A stretch of DNA of 64,000 nt, taken from Mauremys mutica. Its lineage: Eukaryota; Chordata; Testudines; Geoemydidae. The translations under genes were made by a program, and so were the position numbers. The stretch covers positions 37,174,185 to 37,238,184 of the forward strand of contig NC_059084.1 in the NCBI RefSeq assembly GCF_020497125.1, given 5' to 3'. Positions 10,490-19,174 of this stretch are shown piece by piece; position 1 is the first letter of the stretch; each line of letters starts with the position of its first letter. The notes under the pieces were generated by a model. It saw only the letters and a program-made list of their open reading frames with translations, was not told where the DNA came from and did not search any database.

Positions 10490-10555
10490 AACTCATCTAT
10501 CTATCTATCTATCTCTCCCGATTCATCTCTCTCTCTCTCTCTCTCTCTCTCTTCC
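10490..10555. repeat. (ATCT)n / (CT)n microsatellite
   Basis: Pure tetranucleotide atct units are followed, after a short interruption, by about ten ct units. A2 lacks this microsatellite and has about 1 kb of other sequence at the matching place (43020-44040). Confidence 0.95.
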
Positions 10556-10724
10556 TGACCTTTTGAAAAGAGCTCAGTCTCTGACACTAGCCAGTCCCAT
10601 TCACTTCAGGGGAATTAATTCCACAAATAGAAGAATTATAGAAAAACTTGCTCAGCGGCAAAGATTATTTCTGACCTTCCTCAGTTAGTGACTGGCTCAT
10701 GACCTGAAGCATGAAGGTTTATAG

Positions 10725-10985
10725 CTTTGTGTGGGTTCCAATTTTGGGATGGGAGTGGGGTCTAGTGGGCCAGAGCAATGGAGGAAGGGAATCAGAATTC
10801 CTCATTTCTAACCCTGACACTTCGAGGGGAGTGGGGCCCGGTGGGTTAGAACAGCGTGGATGAAAGTTCAGGACACCTGGGTCCATTTCCCAGCTCTTAG
10901 AGGTAAGTGGGATCTAGTGGGTTTGAGCATGACTACAGGTACCTATCAGGACTCCTAGGTTCTGTTCCCACCATTAGGTAAACTG
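10725..10985. repeat. Degenerate minisatellite ('gagtggggtctagtgggtt' type)
   Basis: Three to four degenerate units with words 'ggagtgggg(t/c)c(t/c)', 'gtgggttagaa', 'acacctgggtcc' and 'aggactcctagg'. The same family appears at 44200-44450 and as single units at 17640-17760, 26600-26800 and 50810-50940. No coding potential. Confidence 0.65.
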
Positions 10986-11365
10986 TTGAGATTGGGCTTG
11001 AAAGCACAAAGAACCTCACTGGAAAACCACAACACATTTCCAGCACAATCCTTAGTGTTCAGTGGCTCACATTCTGTCCATCCCCAATGTAACACAACAC
11101 GACAGTGATTGCTTTGCAGGTATCAGGTTTTATGGAGCATAGGGAGCACAGAGAGTTACAGAAAGACAGGAAATGTTTAAAAATAATGAAGGAGACAATG
11201 AGAAACAATAGTTAATTGTGAGGAGCCTGAGGACTGTCCATTATCAGATGGAATGCACAACATCAGCAGGGTGAAATTGATGGATATTTCTTAATTAAAA
11301 GACGGGGATTTTAGATGACCACTGTGTGGCAGCAGGGAGTAAAAGTGAGGAAAGTGTCTGCTTTA
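10986..11365. other. Low-feature spacer shared by A1 and A2
   Basis: No gene, RNA or repeat structure seen. It is nearly identical by eye to 44450-44825. It lies downstream of the 3' end of the minus-strand RNase A-like gene and leads into the tandem array. Confidence 0.4.
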
Positions 11366-11836
11366 CTATAGAATGGGCACTAGGGGGCAGCAGAGGGTGG
11401 GGGTGGGGAAGGGGCGGCTATACTGTATAATGGGCACTAGGGGGCAGCAGAGGGTGGGGGTGGGAAAGGGTCGGCTATACTGTCTAATGGGCACTAGGGG
11501 GCAGCAGAGGGTGGGGTGTGGAAGGGGCGGCTGTACTGTATAATGAGCACTAGGGGGCAGCAGAGGTGGGGGTGGGGAAGGGGCGGCTATACTGTATAAT
11601 GGGCACTAGGGGTCAGCGGAGGGTGGGGGTGGGGAAGGGGCGGCTATACTGTATAATGGGCACTAGGGACAGCAGAGGTGGGGGTGGGGAAGGGGCGGCT
11701 ATACTGTATAATGGGCACTAGGGGCAGCAGAGGGTTAGGGTGGGGAAGGGGCGGCTATACTGTATAATGGGCACTAGGGGCAGCAGAGGGTTAGGGTGGG
11801 GAAGGGGTAGCTGTACTGTATAATGGGCAATAGGAG
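11366..11836. repeat. ~56-bp minisatellite with CTCF-like core, 8 units plus one degenerate
   Basis: Units start with gcactagg at 11377, 11434, 11491, 11547, 11603, 11660, 11715 and 11771, with a degenerate ninth at about 11827. Spacing is 55-57 bp. Each unit carries cactaggggg-cagcag, then a run of G blocks (gggtgggggtggggaagggg) that could form a quadruplex, then a GC box (ggggcgg) and 'tatactgtataatgg'. Units 1-4 match the CTCF core CCASYAGRKGGCR at 12 of 13 positions. Units 5-8 carry a base change or lost bases within the core. A2 has only three full units. Confidence 0.9.
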
Positions 11837-11993
11837 AAGAAGCAGGTGAAGGATGGAAACGCCTAAAGAAGCTGACTCGTGTGCAGAGGCAGGAGGAGCC
11901 GGGTGCCATGTCTGGTATGGAAGGGACAGAGTGGGACTAGAGGGAGCAGCAGGTTCCCTTGGCTGCCCTCTATGGACAGACTGGGCCTTGCAT

Positions 11994-12365
11994 CTACTCC
12001 TGAATATCTACAGGGAACCCATATTTGCATTTGATGACAATTTTCGCACACATCTCTGACCCGGTGTAACAGCCAAACATGTAGTTCAATGTGCACTTGG
12101 TGATGTGGAAAAAATGTTTGCTCAGATACCAGCAACCCCCGAGGTGTTCCCCTTCCCCACGGCAGACGTTTATGATCTTCTTAATGGGTTCATGGATGAA
12201 GATGTGCTTTGGCTTCCCATATAGTCCCCGCTTCCACATCATCAGGTCGCAGTAGTGGTTTGGGTTGGGAAATTGAGTCTTTGGATAGTCCCAGTGCTCC
12301 CACAGGAATTGTTCGAATTGTGGGCAACATGACTGCCCGCTGGCAGGGCCATGTCCATCATGGGA
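11994..12365 (-). pseudogene. RNase A superfamily-like gene, copy 1 (broken)
   Basis: On the minus strand the frame ending at 11994 keeps RNase A landmarks. YCDLMM lies near the first conserved Cys, GKPKHIFIHEP at the Lys41 region, then VCRGEGEHLGG, FFHITKCT and KCKYGFPVDIQ at the C-terminus. An EHWDYPKT segment (catalytic His12 equivalent) is present. Two lesions relative to copy 2 are visible. First, the acceptor read as ctgcaa instead of ctgcag (plus 12368-12375). Second, a single base is missing between the ATG and the Phe-Glu-Gln-Phe segment, which removes the ATG from the frame. The His119 equivalent is Asp, and the Cys before Lys41 is Gly. Probably a pseudogene, unless an unseen alternative first exon rescues it. 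Confidence 0.7.
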
Positions 12366-12749
12366 TCAAATTGCAGTGGGGAGAGAGGGGAGATATGGAT
12401 GGAGACAACATGAGGTGGGGATCTTCTTTCTCTGTGGAACCTCTGTGACAACCTGTACCCCATTTTTGCCCCTTTGTAGAATCATGATAAATTTTGTACT
12501 TCACAACGTATGTCTTGTGAGATTTTGTTTGAACATTCATAATCTGCTGATCATCATTATCATGGTAAAATATATGTAACAACATTGTGGGAAGAGTTGA
12601 AAGGTTTTACTGCATAACAATGTTGATGACATATTCCAAGTGTAGAAAAGCAGGCACAAATCACTTCCTCAGAGACAAAGCCAGCCAACACCTCAGCCAG
12701 GGGTCTATGAGATTACCTGGACTTTTACTTAGTTAAGTGGCCATCCTTT

Positions 12750-12840
12750 GGCAGGAAAGAGAGTGTGAACCCCAGCCTCTGCAGAGATGAATCTCACCCT
12801 GATCCTTTGTCTCATCTTGGAGCGGCTTATATAGAGCCCA
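12750..12840 (-). promoter_or_regulatory. TATA-box promoter candidate for RNase-like copy 1
   Basis: Minus-strand reading contains ctatataag (plus 12827-12835) about 460 bp upstream of the RNase-like exon. The same element exists upstream of copy 2 at 47197-47205. A possible splice donor, ccag|gtaatc, lies downstream at plus 12716-12722, so a short non-coding first exon of ~90 bp is conceivable. Non-coding first exons are usual in RNase A family genes. The pairing with the gene is inference. Confidence 0.4.
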
Positions 12841-13430
12841 GCTGGACATGGAGGTGGGAGGAGTAGGAGGGAAAATGCAATAAACAGTTGGGCCAGCACA
12901 ATCCTGCGACAGCTGATTATTAAAACCGAGATCCCAGTAGGCAGGGTGTTGGTGGGGAACAAACAGCACGTGTCCTGTCAGAGATGTGAGCTCCACAAAA
13001 ACATCAGTAGGTGTGTTTCCCTGTAAGCAAGCAAAGTGCAATTGTAACACGGGTGGGCGGTGTCACGCCAGCTTTTATCTGAGAAGCGTGGGTAGTAATA
13101 GCCGACAGCACGGACTTCACCGCAGGCTAACTGGCCCAGTCCCAGCCTGCCAGGGACTCTGGGTACCTACCCTGGTTATCCTCTGTGCTGCTGTCCAGGC
13201 CAACATGTCCCCACTTCTGTTGTTTCCTGGGCTAGCAAGATTAAAGTTCACATGGAAACGCCCACCCATGCTGCTATCACACCTTGGTTTGCTGTATAGA
13301 CGGACCTCGAGTCCTGACCCACTGGCACCTTCCTAATCCAGTCCTAGCCTAGAAACTCACAACTCTGGTGGTGCCCTTATGTCCTGACCCACAGCCCCCT
13401 GCTCTCCCAGCCATGGACTCTGTTGCAGTA
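12841..13430. other. Spacer upstream of the RNase-like promoter
   Basis: No gene recognised. Conserved by eye with 47210-47810 including 'gtaggtgtgtttccctg', 'cgggtgggcggtgtcacgcc' and 'gccgacagcacggacttcac'. This degree of retention could reflect recent duplication alone, so it is not evidence of function. Confidence 0.35.
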
Positions 13431-15400
13431 ATTGAGATGAAATCCATGGGCCCAGAGAGATTATGGTGTTAATATGACCCTGCCACTCTCCAGGATTCAA
13501 CAGTGTTAAACAAGATTCAGGGTTTGGTATCCAGAGCCCTTGGCCTGTTCAGTCCCATGGCAAACACAATGCTAACAATCCTGTCAACCTTTCATGAAAG
13601 ATACAGAAAAGGTGAAAAACCCCATTCAATGTTTTATTAAGGGTACAGAAAACAAGGACAAACTGTAAAGTGTTCAGGGTTTTATTTTATCGACATCCCT
13701 TGTTCCCTTTCTCTGGATTTGAGGAGAGGCTTTAGAAGGAAGCCCCATCCTCCTTGACAGTCTCATAAATAATTTTAAAGATGGTGATAACTGTCCTTTA
13801 GGGATAAAGAGAAGGAGTTAGTTGTGACTGGCTGGAGCTGCTGTTATTGCTGTGGTTGTTACAGTGCAGTCCTACTTCCTAGAAGACAAAATGCCCCAGA
13901 CACACATGAGCGGGGAAAGAGAAGAACGGAAAAGAGAGAAAATGCAAGTTCCGTCTATGGTGTGACTCTCCCTCACAGCCTCAGAGCTAGAGAAACCCAG
14001 GCCTGGCACACGATCTTACCAGTCGCTCTGAGACCTGGCAACTTGCACTAGCCTGGGATGTTCAGGGCATTGCTTTTCGCTGCCTTGTTGATCACAGGCT
14101 CACACCAGTGTTGTGAAATGTCCAGTCTTGTCCAGCTAAGTCAGACTCTTATTAGATGGAAGAAAAAGGAGAGGGGTAGGAGAGAGAGAGAAAAGAAGGT
14201 GGGAAGGAAGAAGCACTTGGGCAGACCATCCCACATGGTGGCTGGTTTATAGCCGGAGCTGGTGGAAGTGGCTTTGTCAGCTGGGTCCCTCTCTGTGGTC
14301 AGGACGTCTCTTGGGATTAGGATGAAGGAGGCCCTGTGGTGTTATGCTGTATCCTGTGCTCCTAGGAGATGGCCGGGGTGGCAGCCATGATGGTAACGGT
14401 CGCTCCTTCTCCTTTTGTTCCGTCAGTAATTGTTGCATTTGCTGACTCTCCTGTATTAATTTTTCTCTCAAACTTACCTTTTTTAAAGGACTGCAAAAGT
14501 GAGTGATGGGTGAAATAGCCCCTCCACTCATTGTTTTGGTCACCAGTGAGGTCTAATTTCCCACACACCAATTCTGGTCTATTGATTTCTGGTCTCAAAC
14601 TTTTCTTGTTTGCCAGACATGGTCTTAATAGAGGCTTTGAGTGATATCAGGGGGCCTCTTTGTCTGGACAAATTCAGTCTGTCTCTGACTTTTGTACCTT
14701 TTTCCATCAACATTTATTGTTATTTGTGACTGGAGATTTCGTGAATTTTTAGTCTGTACATTTCATCTTAAAATCAGAATAGATTTTCAGGCCCAGTTAT
14801 TACAACGGCACCCCCAACACCCACAGCACTGCCAGTGCCCCTCAGTCCCAACCCACAGCTCCTGCTATCCCAGCCCTGGGCTCCCACATCACCCAGAGAT
14901 CAAACTCCTCCTGCAAGACTGGACCTCACACTTCCTGATTGCCAGAGCTAGTGCTTGAATCACTGGGCAATGGAGCCATGGGCATACGGAATAGCATGGC
15001 AAACAGGTAGAGGTGATGCATGTGAGACAGGTGGGGTCACATGCCCTCCCCACTCCTCTGATTTCTGCCAGTGTTTGTCGGCTGGGCCCCCTCCCCGTGC
15101 AGCAGCTCCTGGAGCTGGCAATCTGCAAGCTGGGCCACAGGGAGAGGCAGCAGCAAACAGTTGGGAGCTTCAAAGAGGGGCCACTGAGGCTAAGGGGGTG
15201 GTCATGGAGGGCATGACTCAAGCTGTTGGGGGAAATGAACCTTTAAATTGTGCTCCCCACTATCGACAGGTGCCAGTTGTCTTTGCGAGGGGGTGATGTG
15301 CTGACATACATTGCACATCCTGGCATCTAATTGATATGTTATTTTTTCTCTGCAGGATAAGAGTGATTCTCTGAAAAGAGAACTCCCACTGGATGACATT
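13430..15400 (+). repeat. Repeat R2, full-length region in A1
   Basis: Corresponds to 47810-49440 in A2 and, for 13460-14045, to the split third copy at 3996-4272 plus 5700-5945. No long conserved frame. 14160-14215 is a purine-rich run (agaaaaaggagagggg). Positions 15056-15335 have no counterpart in A2: there 'ctcccccccccc' is followed directly by 'tctgatatgttattctttct'. This stretch is either an insertion in A1 or a deletion in A2. Confidence 0.65.
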
Positions 15401-15419
15401 GGGTGTATGCCCTACCTTT

Positions 15420-15897
15420 GAGAGCCAGAAAGATGCCCTTGGAATTTTAATAATGAAAGAAGGAGACAGCTGGGGAAGGACAAAATGAAAGAGAGAGACT
15501 ATCAGTTGAGTGGTATAAATTGCTTCCTGTTGGGACCAAAGCCAGGTCTGAGTTTTCAAAGGGAACAAGTTAGGTTGGTTTAGAATTTTGCTTTGCTCCC
15601 TCTTTGGCTGTAGGCAAGAGAAGGAAGGTGGTGTGTGGAATGAGAAACTCGGAGGAATGTGCACAGATACACACCACACACACACACGCACACAACACAA
15701 ACACACAGAAAACAACATCGGAGACAGACAAGTCTCTGACTGACATAACCAAGAGAGGGGCACAACCATGCAAAACAAAAATGCGCTGATAAAAGATACA
15801 AACACAAATGAGGCGGCCTTGGAGAGGTTCATTCCCACAAATCACAAACACACACACAAGAAACATAACAAGGGACATGTAAGACTCACACAAGCAA
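15420..15897 (+). repeat. Interspersed unit with AC-rich core (R1 upstream part)
   Basis: A segment beginning 'cttggaattttaataatgaa' and passing through an imperfect (CA)n zone at about 15670-15715. It ends with 'gataaaagatacaaacaca', 'cacaaatcacaaacacac' and 'agactcacacaagcaagg'. Further copies are at 49540-49995, 54150-54430, partly 21577-21700 and 63431-63555, and inverted at 28745-29190. The minus-strand frames through it are Cys/Val-rich because they read TG repeats, and I do not regard them as genes. Confidence 0.6.
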
Positions 15898-16825
15898 GGT
15901 TTTCCATTCCTTGGATCATCCTAGTAGCCCGTCTCTAAACCTGTTCTAGTTTGAATTCATGTTTAAGAATGATGAATTCAAACTGGAACAGGTTCAGAGA
16001 CGGGCTGCTAGGATGATCCAAGGAATGGAAAACCTGTCTTATGAAAGGAGACTCAAAGAGCTTGGCTTGTTTAGCCTAACCAAAAGAAGGTTGAGGGGGG
16101 ATATGCTTGCTCTTTATAAATATATCAGAGGGATTAATATTAGGGAGGGAGAGGAATTATTTAAGCTTAGTACCAATGTGGACACAAGAACAAATGGGTA
16201 TAAACTGGACACTAGGAACTAGATTCCCTAAATACACCATTTTAGATAAACTTGAAATTAGACGAAGGTTTGTAACCATTAGAGGAGTGAAGTTCTGGAA
16301 CAGCCTTCCAAGGGGAGTAGTGGGGGCAAAAGACATATCCAGCATTAAGACTAAGCTTGATAAGTTTATGGAAGGGATGATATGATGGGATAGCCTAATT
16401 TTGGCAATTGATCTTTGATTATCAGCAGGTAAGTATGCCCAGTGGTCTGTGATGGGATGTTAGATGGGATGGGATCTGAGTTACTGCAGAGAATTCTTTC
16501 CTGGGTGCTGACGGGTGAGTCTTGCCCACATGCTCAGGGTTTAACTGATCACCATATTTGGGGTCGGGAAGGAATTTTCCTCCGGGGCAGATTGGCAGAG
16601 GCCCTGGAGGTTTTTCGCCTTCCTCTGCAGCATGGGGCACAGGTCACTTGCTAGAGGATTCTATGCAGCTTAAGGTCTTCAAACCACAATTTGAAGACTT
16701 CAATAATTCAGACATAGGTTAGCGGTTTGTTATTGAAGTGGATGGGTAAGATTCTGTGACCTGCTTTGTGCAGGAGGTCAGACTAGATGATCATAATGGT
16801 CCCTTCTGACCTTAAAGTCTATGAG
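15898..16825 (+). mobile_element. CR1 insertion with a fold-back 5' end, absent from A2
   Basis: CR1 3' region with 'gaattcaaactggaacaggt', 'aaagagcttggcttgtttag', 'ggaaggaattttcctcc' and tail 'ccttaaagtctatgag'. The first 63 bp (15898-15960) are the reverse complement of 15972-16034 with about three mismatches and an 11-nt loop. The A2 site is empty: 'cacacaagcaagg|gattcaaattcagg' near 50000. The hairpin therefore came with the insertion. Frames from 15959 to 16385 are the CR1 ORF2 C-terminal end, broken by a stop. Confidence 0.9.
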
Positions 16826-16853
16826 ATTCAAATTCAGGCAACAAGCACATGAG

Positions 16854-17036
16854 CCTTAGAATATCAGGGTTGGAAGGGACCTCAGAATATCATCTAGTCC
16901 AACCCTCTGCTCAAAGCAGGACCAATCCCCAGATAGATTTTTACCCCAGTTCCCTAAATGGCCCCCTCAAGGATTGAACCCTGGGTTTAGCAGACCAACA
17001 CTCAAATCACTAAGCTATCACTATCACTATCCCTCC
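16854..17036 (-). mobile_element. tRNA-headed, CR1-tailed SINE (A1)
   Basis: Read on the minus strand, the right end is tRNA-like, with an A-box-like tagcttagtgatttgag and a degraded B-box region (gggttcaatcc). A linker and a CR1 3' tail follow (gagcagagggttggactaga, 'ggtcccttccaaccctgata'). A CR1 tail on a tRNA head indicates mobilisation by CR1 reverse transcriptase. The same insertion is in A2 at 50033-50217, and an independent copy is at 29868-30023. It is not a functional tRNA: the cloverleaf is not complete. Confidence 0.8.
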
Positions 17037-17044
17037 CCACTGAA

Positions 17045-17560
17045 GGGAAGATGTGACTCACAACAGCAAAAGTTTGGTCGTTTTCCTTTTTGGGCCGGGA
17101 ATATCAGTAAAAAGGTGTTTATATTGGTATAGCTTGTTTCTATCAACACAGAGGAATAAACTACACTTCTATCAATGGTGGTTCTATGCTATACATGCAT
17201 GCACATTAGAGAATGTATTGGAAATTGGTACCAAAACTGCTTTCTCTCTATCCATACACCACCAATATTCATTCATTTCCATTCTCTCTAGCAATCCATC
17301 TGTTCCCAGACACACCCATCTCTCTCTCCTTCTATTTATATATGTGCCCATCCTGTTGTCAGAGTATCTGAAGACTGGCAGCTGCTACAGGAACATGGGA
17401 GGTTGTTATTGCAATGAGCATCGTCAACTGGTATAATTAATGGATACGCCAAGCTTGGAATGGGGCCACCATGTGTTATTACCATTCAAAGTCAGGAGCT
17501 TTTGAACTAGCTAATGTCCTAGTTTCATTTAGGAGGTCACTTTGGTCCCTATGACAGTCC
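17045..17560 (+). repeat. Repeat R1, copy in A1
   Basis: Starts 'ggaagatgtgactcacaaca' and runs through 'tagcttgtttctatcaacac', 'gaggaataaactacacttct', a C/T-rich microsatellite-like part and 'ctacaggaacatgggaggtt'. It ends near 'aactagctaatgtcctagtt'. Seven copies or part-copies occur in this window (17045, 21700, 22560, 23365/24661, 50220, 54470, 63560), always in the plus orientation. The family is not recognised. Confidence 0.7.
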
Positions 17561-17784
17561 TTCACTTCTCCAGCTTCATCAATTTTAAATTTGCCAACTC
17601 TGCTTCTCACTTCTAGTTGGGATTATGGACCTTAACAGAGGGTGGGGAAGGGGAGGCAGGAGTCTTGACTCCTGGATTCCATTCCTGACTCTCAGAGGCA
17701 CTGAGTGAAGTGCTTTGAGTAAGAGGAACTGGAATCCAGGACTCCTGGGTTCTTTCTCAAGTGGAGAAAGTCATTGTGGAGTCA

Positions 17785-18470
17785 TTATCGGTATTTCCAC
17801 TCAGCGGTCCTCATAAACGCTAACAAACTGTTAGGAACCATGAGGGAAGGGACAGATAATGAGACAGAAAATATCATAATGCAACGATATAAATCCATGG
17901 AATGCCCACATCTTGGATATTGTGCTCTGATCTGGTTGACCCATCACAAAAAAGATATATTAGAATTTGAGAAAGTGCAGAGAGGGGCAACAAAAGCGAT
18001 CGGAGATATGGAACAACTTCCATATGAGCAGCAATTTACAAAATGGGCCTGTTGAGCTTGGAAAAGAGATGACTGAGGAGGGATATGATAGAGGTCTTTA
18101 AAATCATGAATGCTGTGGAGAGGGTAAATAAGGAAGTGTTATTTACCTCTTCATAAAATACAAAAAACAAGAGTCAATAATGAAATTAATGAGCAGAAGG
18201 TTTAAAAGAAACATAAGGAAGTACTTCTTCACACAATGCACGTGCAACCTGTAGAACTCGTTGTCAGGATGTTTTGTGAAGACTAAAAATAAAACTGAGA
18301 TTAAAAAAAAGAATAGGATAAGTTCCTGGAGAATAGGTCCATCAATGACTATTAGACAAGATGTTCGGGGATGCAACCCTATGCTCTGGGTGTCCAGGTG
18401 TCGGAAGACTGGACACTGGGCCAGATTGACCACTAGTCAGACCCCATATGGCTGTTCTTATGTCCAGTGA
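17785..18470 (+). mobile_element. CR1 3' region, second subfamily (A1)
   Basis: Landmarks are 'aaaaaagatatattagaatt', 'atggaacaacttccatatga', 'cataaggaagtacttcttca', 'caatgactattagacaagat' and the end 'gctgttcttatgtcc', which differs from the TTCTATGAT tail of the other CR1s. The same insertion is present in A2 (50985-51660) and A3 (54935-56395), so it predates the triplication. The frame at 17774-18055 is the ORF2 C-terminus remnant. Confidence 0.85.
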
Positions 18471-19162
18471 TGCAGTTGTCTGGGCATCAAGGTCTCAGTT
18501 GGAATGTTCTCTCCAGAATACTGGTACAAGTAGTGTGTCAGCCTGGGTCATGTGGAAATTCAGGAGTGAGAGAGAGAGAATGACTGGCTGGGAATTAGAA
18601 GAACATTTTTAATCTCCAGTGGGGTAAGGTCCTGGAGCAGCCTCCCAGTAGGAGTTGTGGGGGGCAAATGACTTAAGAGAGAGCTGGGCAAATGTCTGTG
18701 GGGCATTGTATGCCGGGGTTCATTTGAGATGGTGCGGGGCAGGACTCAGCATCCCAGGGGCTCAATTTCAGTTTATAACTTAAGTTCCTAAATCTCATGC
18801 TTCACAGTTGCCATGGTCAGGAAGAGATTTTCTTCCACTCTGCACCATCTAGTTTGTTTTTTGGGGGGAGGGATTTTTGTTTTGTTTTGTTTTGTTTTAT
18901 CTCCATTCTCTGAAGCATCAGGGATGCCCATGGCTGTAGATTGGACATTGTGTGGGATGGAACGGAGCATTCTCTCTCCCATGTGCTTGTCTGGCTTGTT
19001 CTTGCTCACATGCTCAGGGTCTAACCGAAGTCACTACCCTCTCTGCCAGAATCAACCCTGAAACCGAGTGATGGACCACACCGCCTTTGAAGCCAGGTTA
19101 AGAGGTTCAGGTGAGGCGTGTGTGACATTCCATATTTTGGTGGAGCATCCTGGAACCCCCAT
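18471..19162 (+). other. Shared distal segment of A1
   Basis: No gene seen. Aligns with 51661-52384, and its first part with 56395-56700. A (tttg)n run at about 18885-18900 is flanked by sequence that appears inverted at 56845-57085. The A1 copy ends at 'cttcatttatat', where the PLE begins. Confidence 0.45.
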
Positions 19163-19174
19163 CTTCTTCATTTA

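Larger units (their letters stand above)
5975..19162 (+). repeat. Segmental duplication, copy A1 (about 13 kb)
   Basis: The whole block aligns in order and orientation with 39370-52384. It runs through a Gypsy remnant, antisense CR1, LTR, minisatellites, the RNase A-like gene, R2, an AC-rich zone, a tRNA/CR1 SINE, R1 and a second CR1 type. The left edge is near the poly-T/G stretch at 5975-6000. The right edge is at 'catttatat' near 19162, where a PLE begins in A1 and other sequence begins in A2. Specific to A1: a 1.9 kb hAT element (7133-9032), a Cry SINE (9818-9944), about 280 bp at 15056-15335, and a fold-back CR1 (15898-16825). Missing from A1: matches to about 43020-44040 and 45940-47140 of A2. 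Confidence 0.85.

Noticed and set aside
12733..13050. A signal-peptide exon for the RNase-like gene (hydrophobic frames at 12729-12962 and 47127-47405 on the minus strand)
   Set aside because: The hydrophobic stretch lies upstream of the TATA box and is followed by unrelated residues. It could not be spliced in phase to the RNase-like exon with visible sites.
15570..15893. Cys/Val/Phe-rich minus-strand frames (also 28764-29130 and 53978-54424), which look like membrane proteins
   Set aside because: They read (TG)n-rich DNA of a dispersed unit. The hydrophobic pattern follows from the dinucleotide repeat and is not conserved as a frame between copies.
15965..16385. Host gene encoding a '[21 protein letters not shown]' type protein
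   Set aside because: This is the well-known C-terminal end of CR1 ORF2, repeated at 36650-37000 and in antisense at 53150-53570.
16980..17036. A tRNA gene on the minus strand (also 50165-50217 and 29955-30023)
   Set aside because: A- and B-box-like words are present, but the 3' acceptor half is missing and the sequence runs into a CR1 tail, so it is a SINE head.
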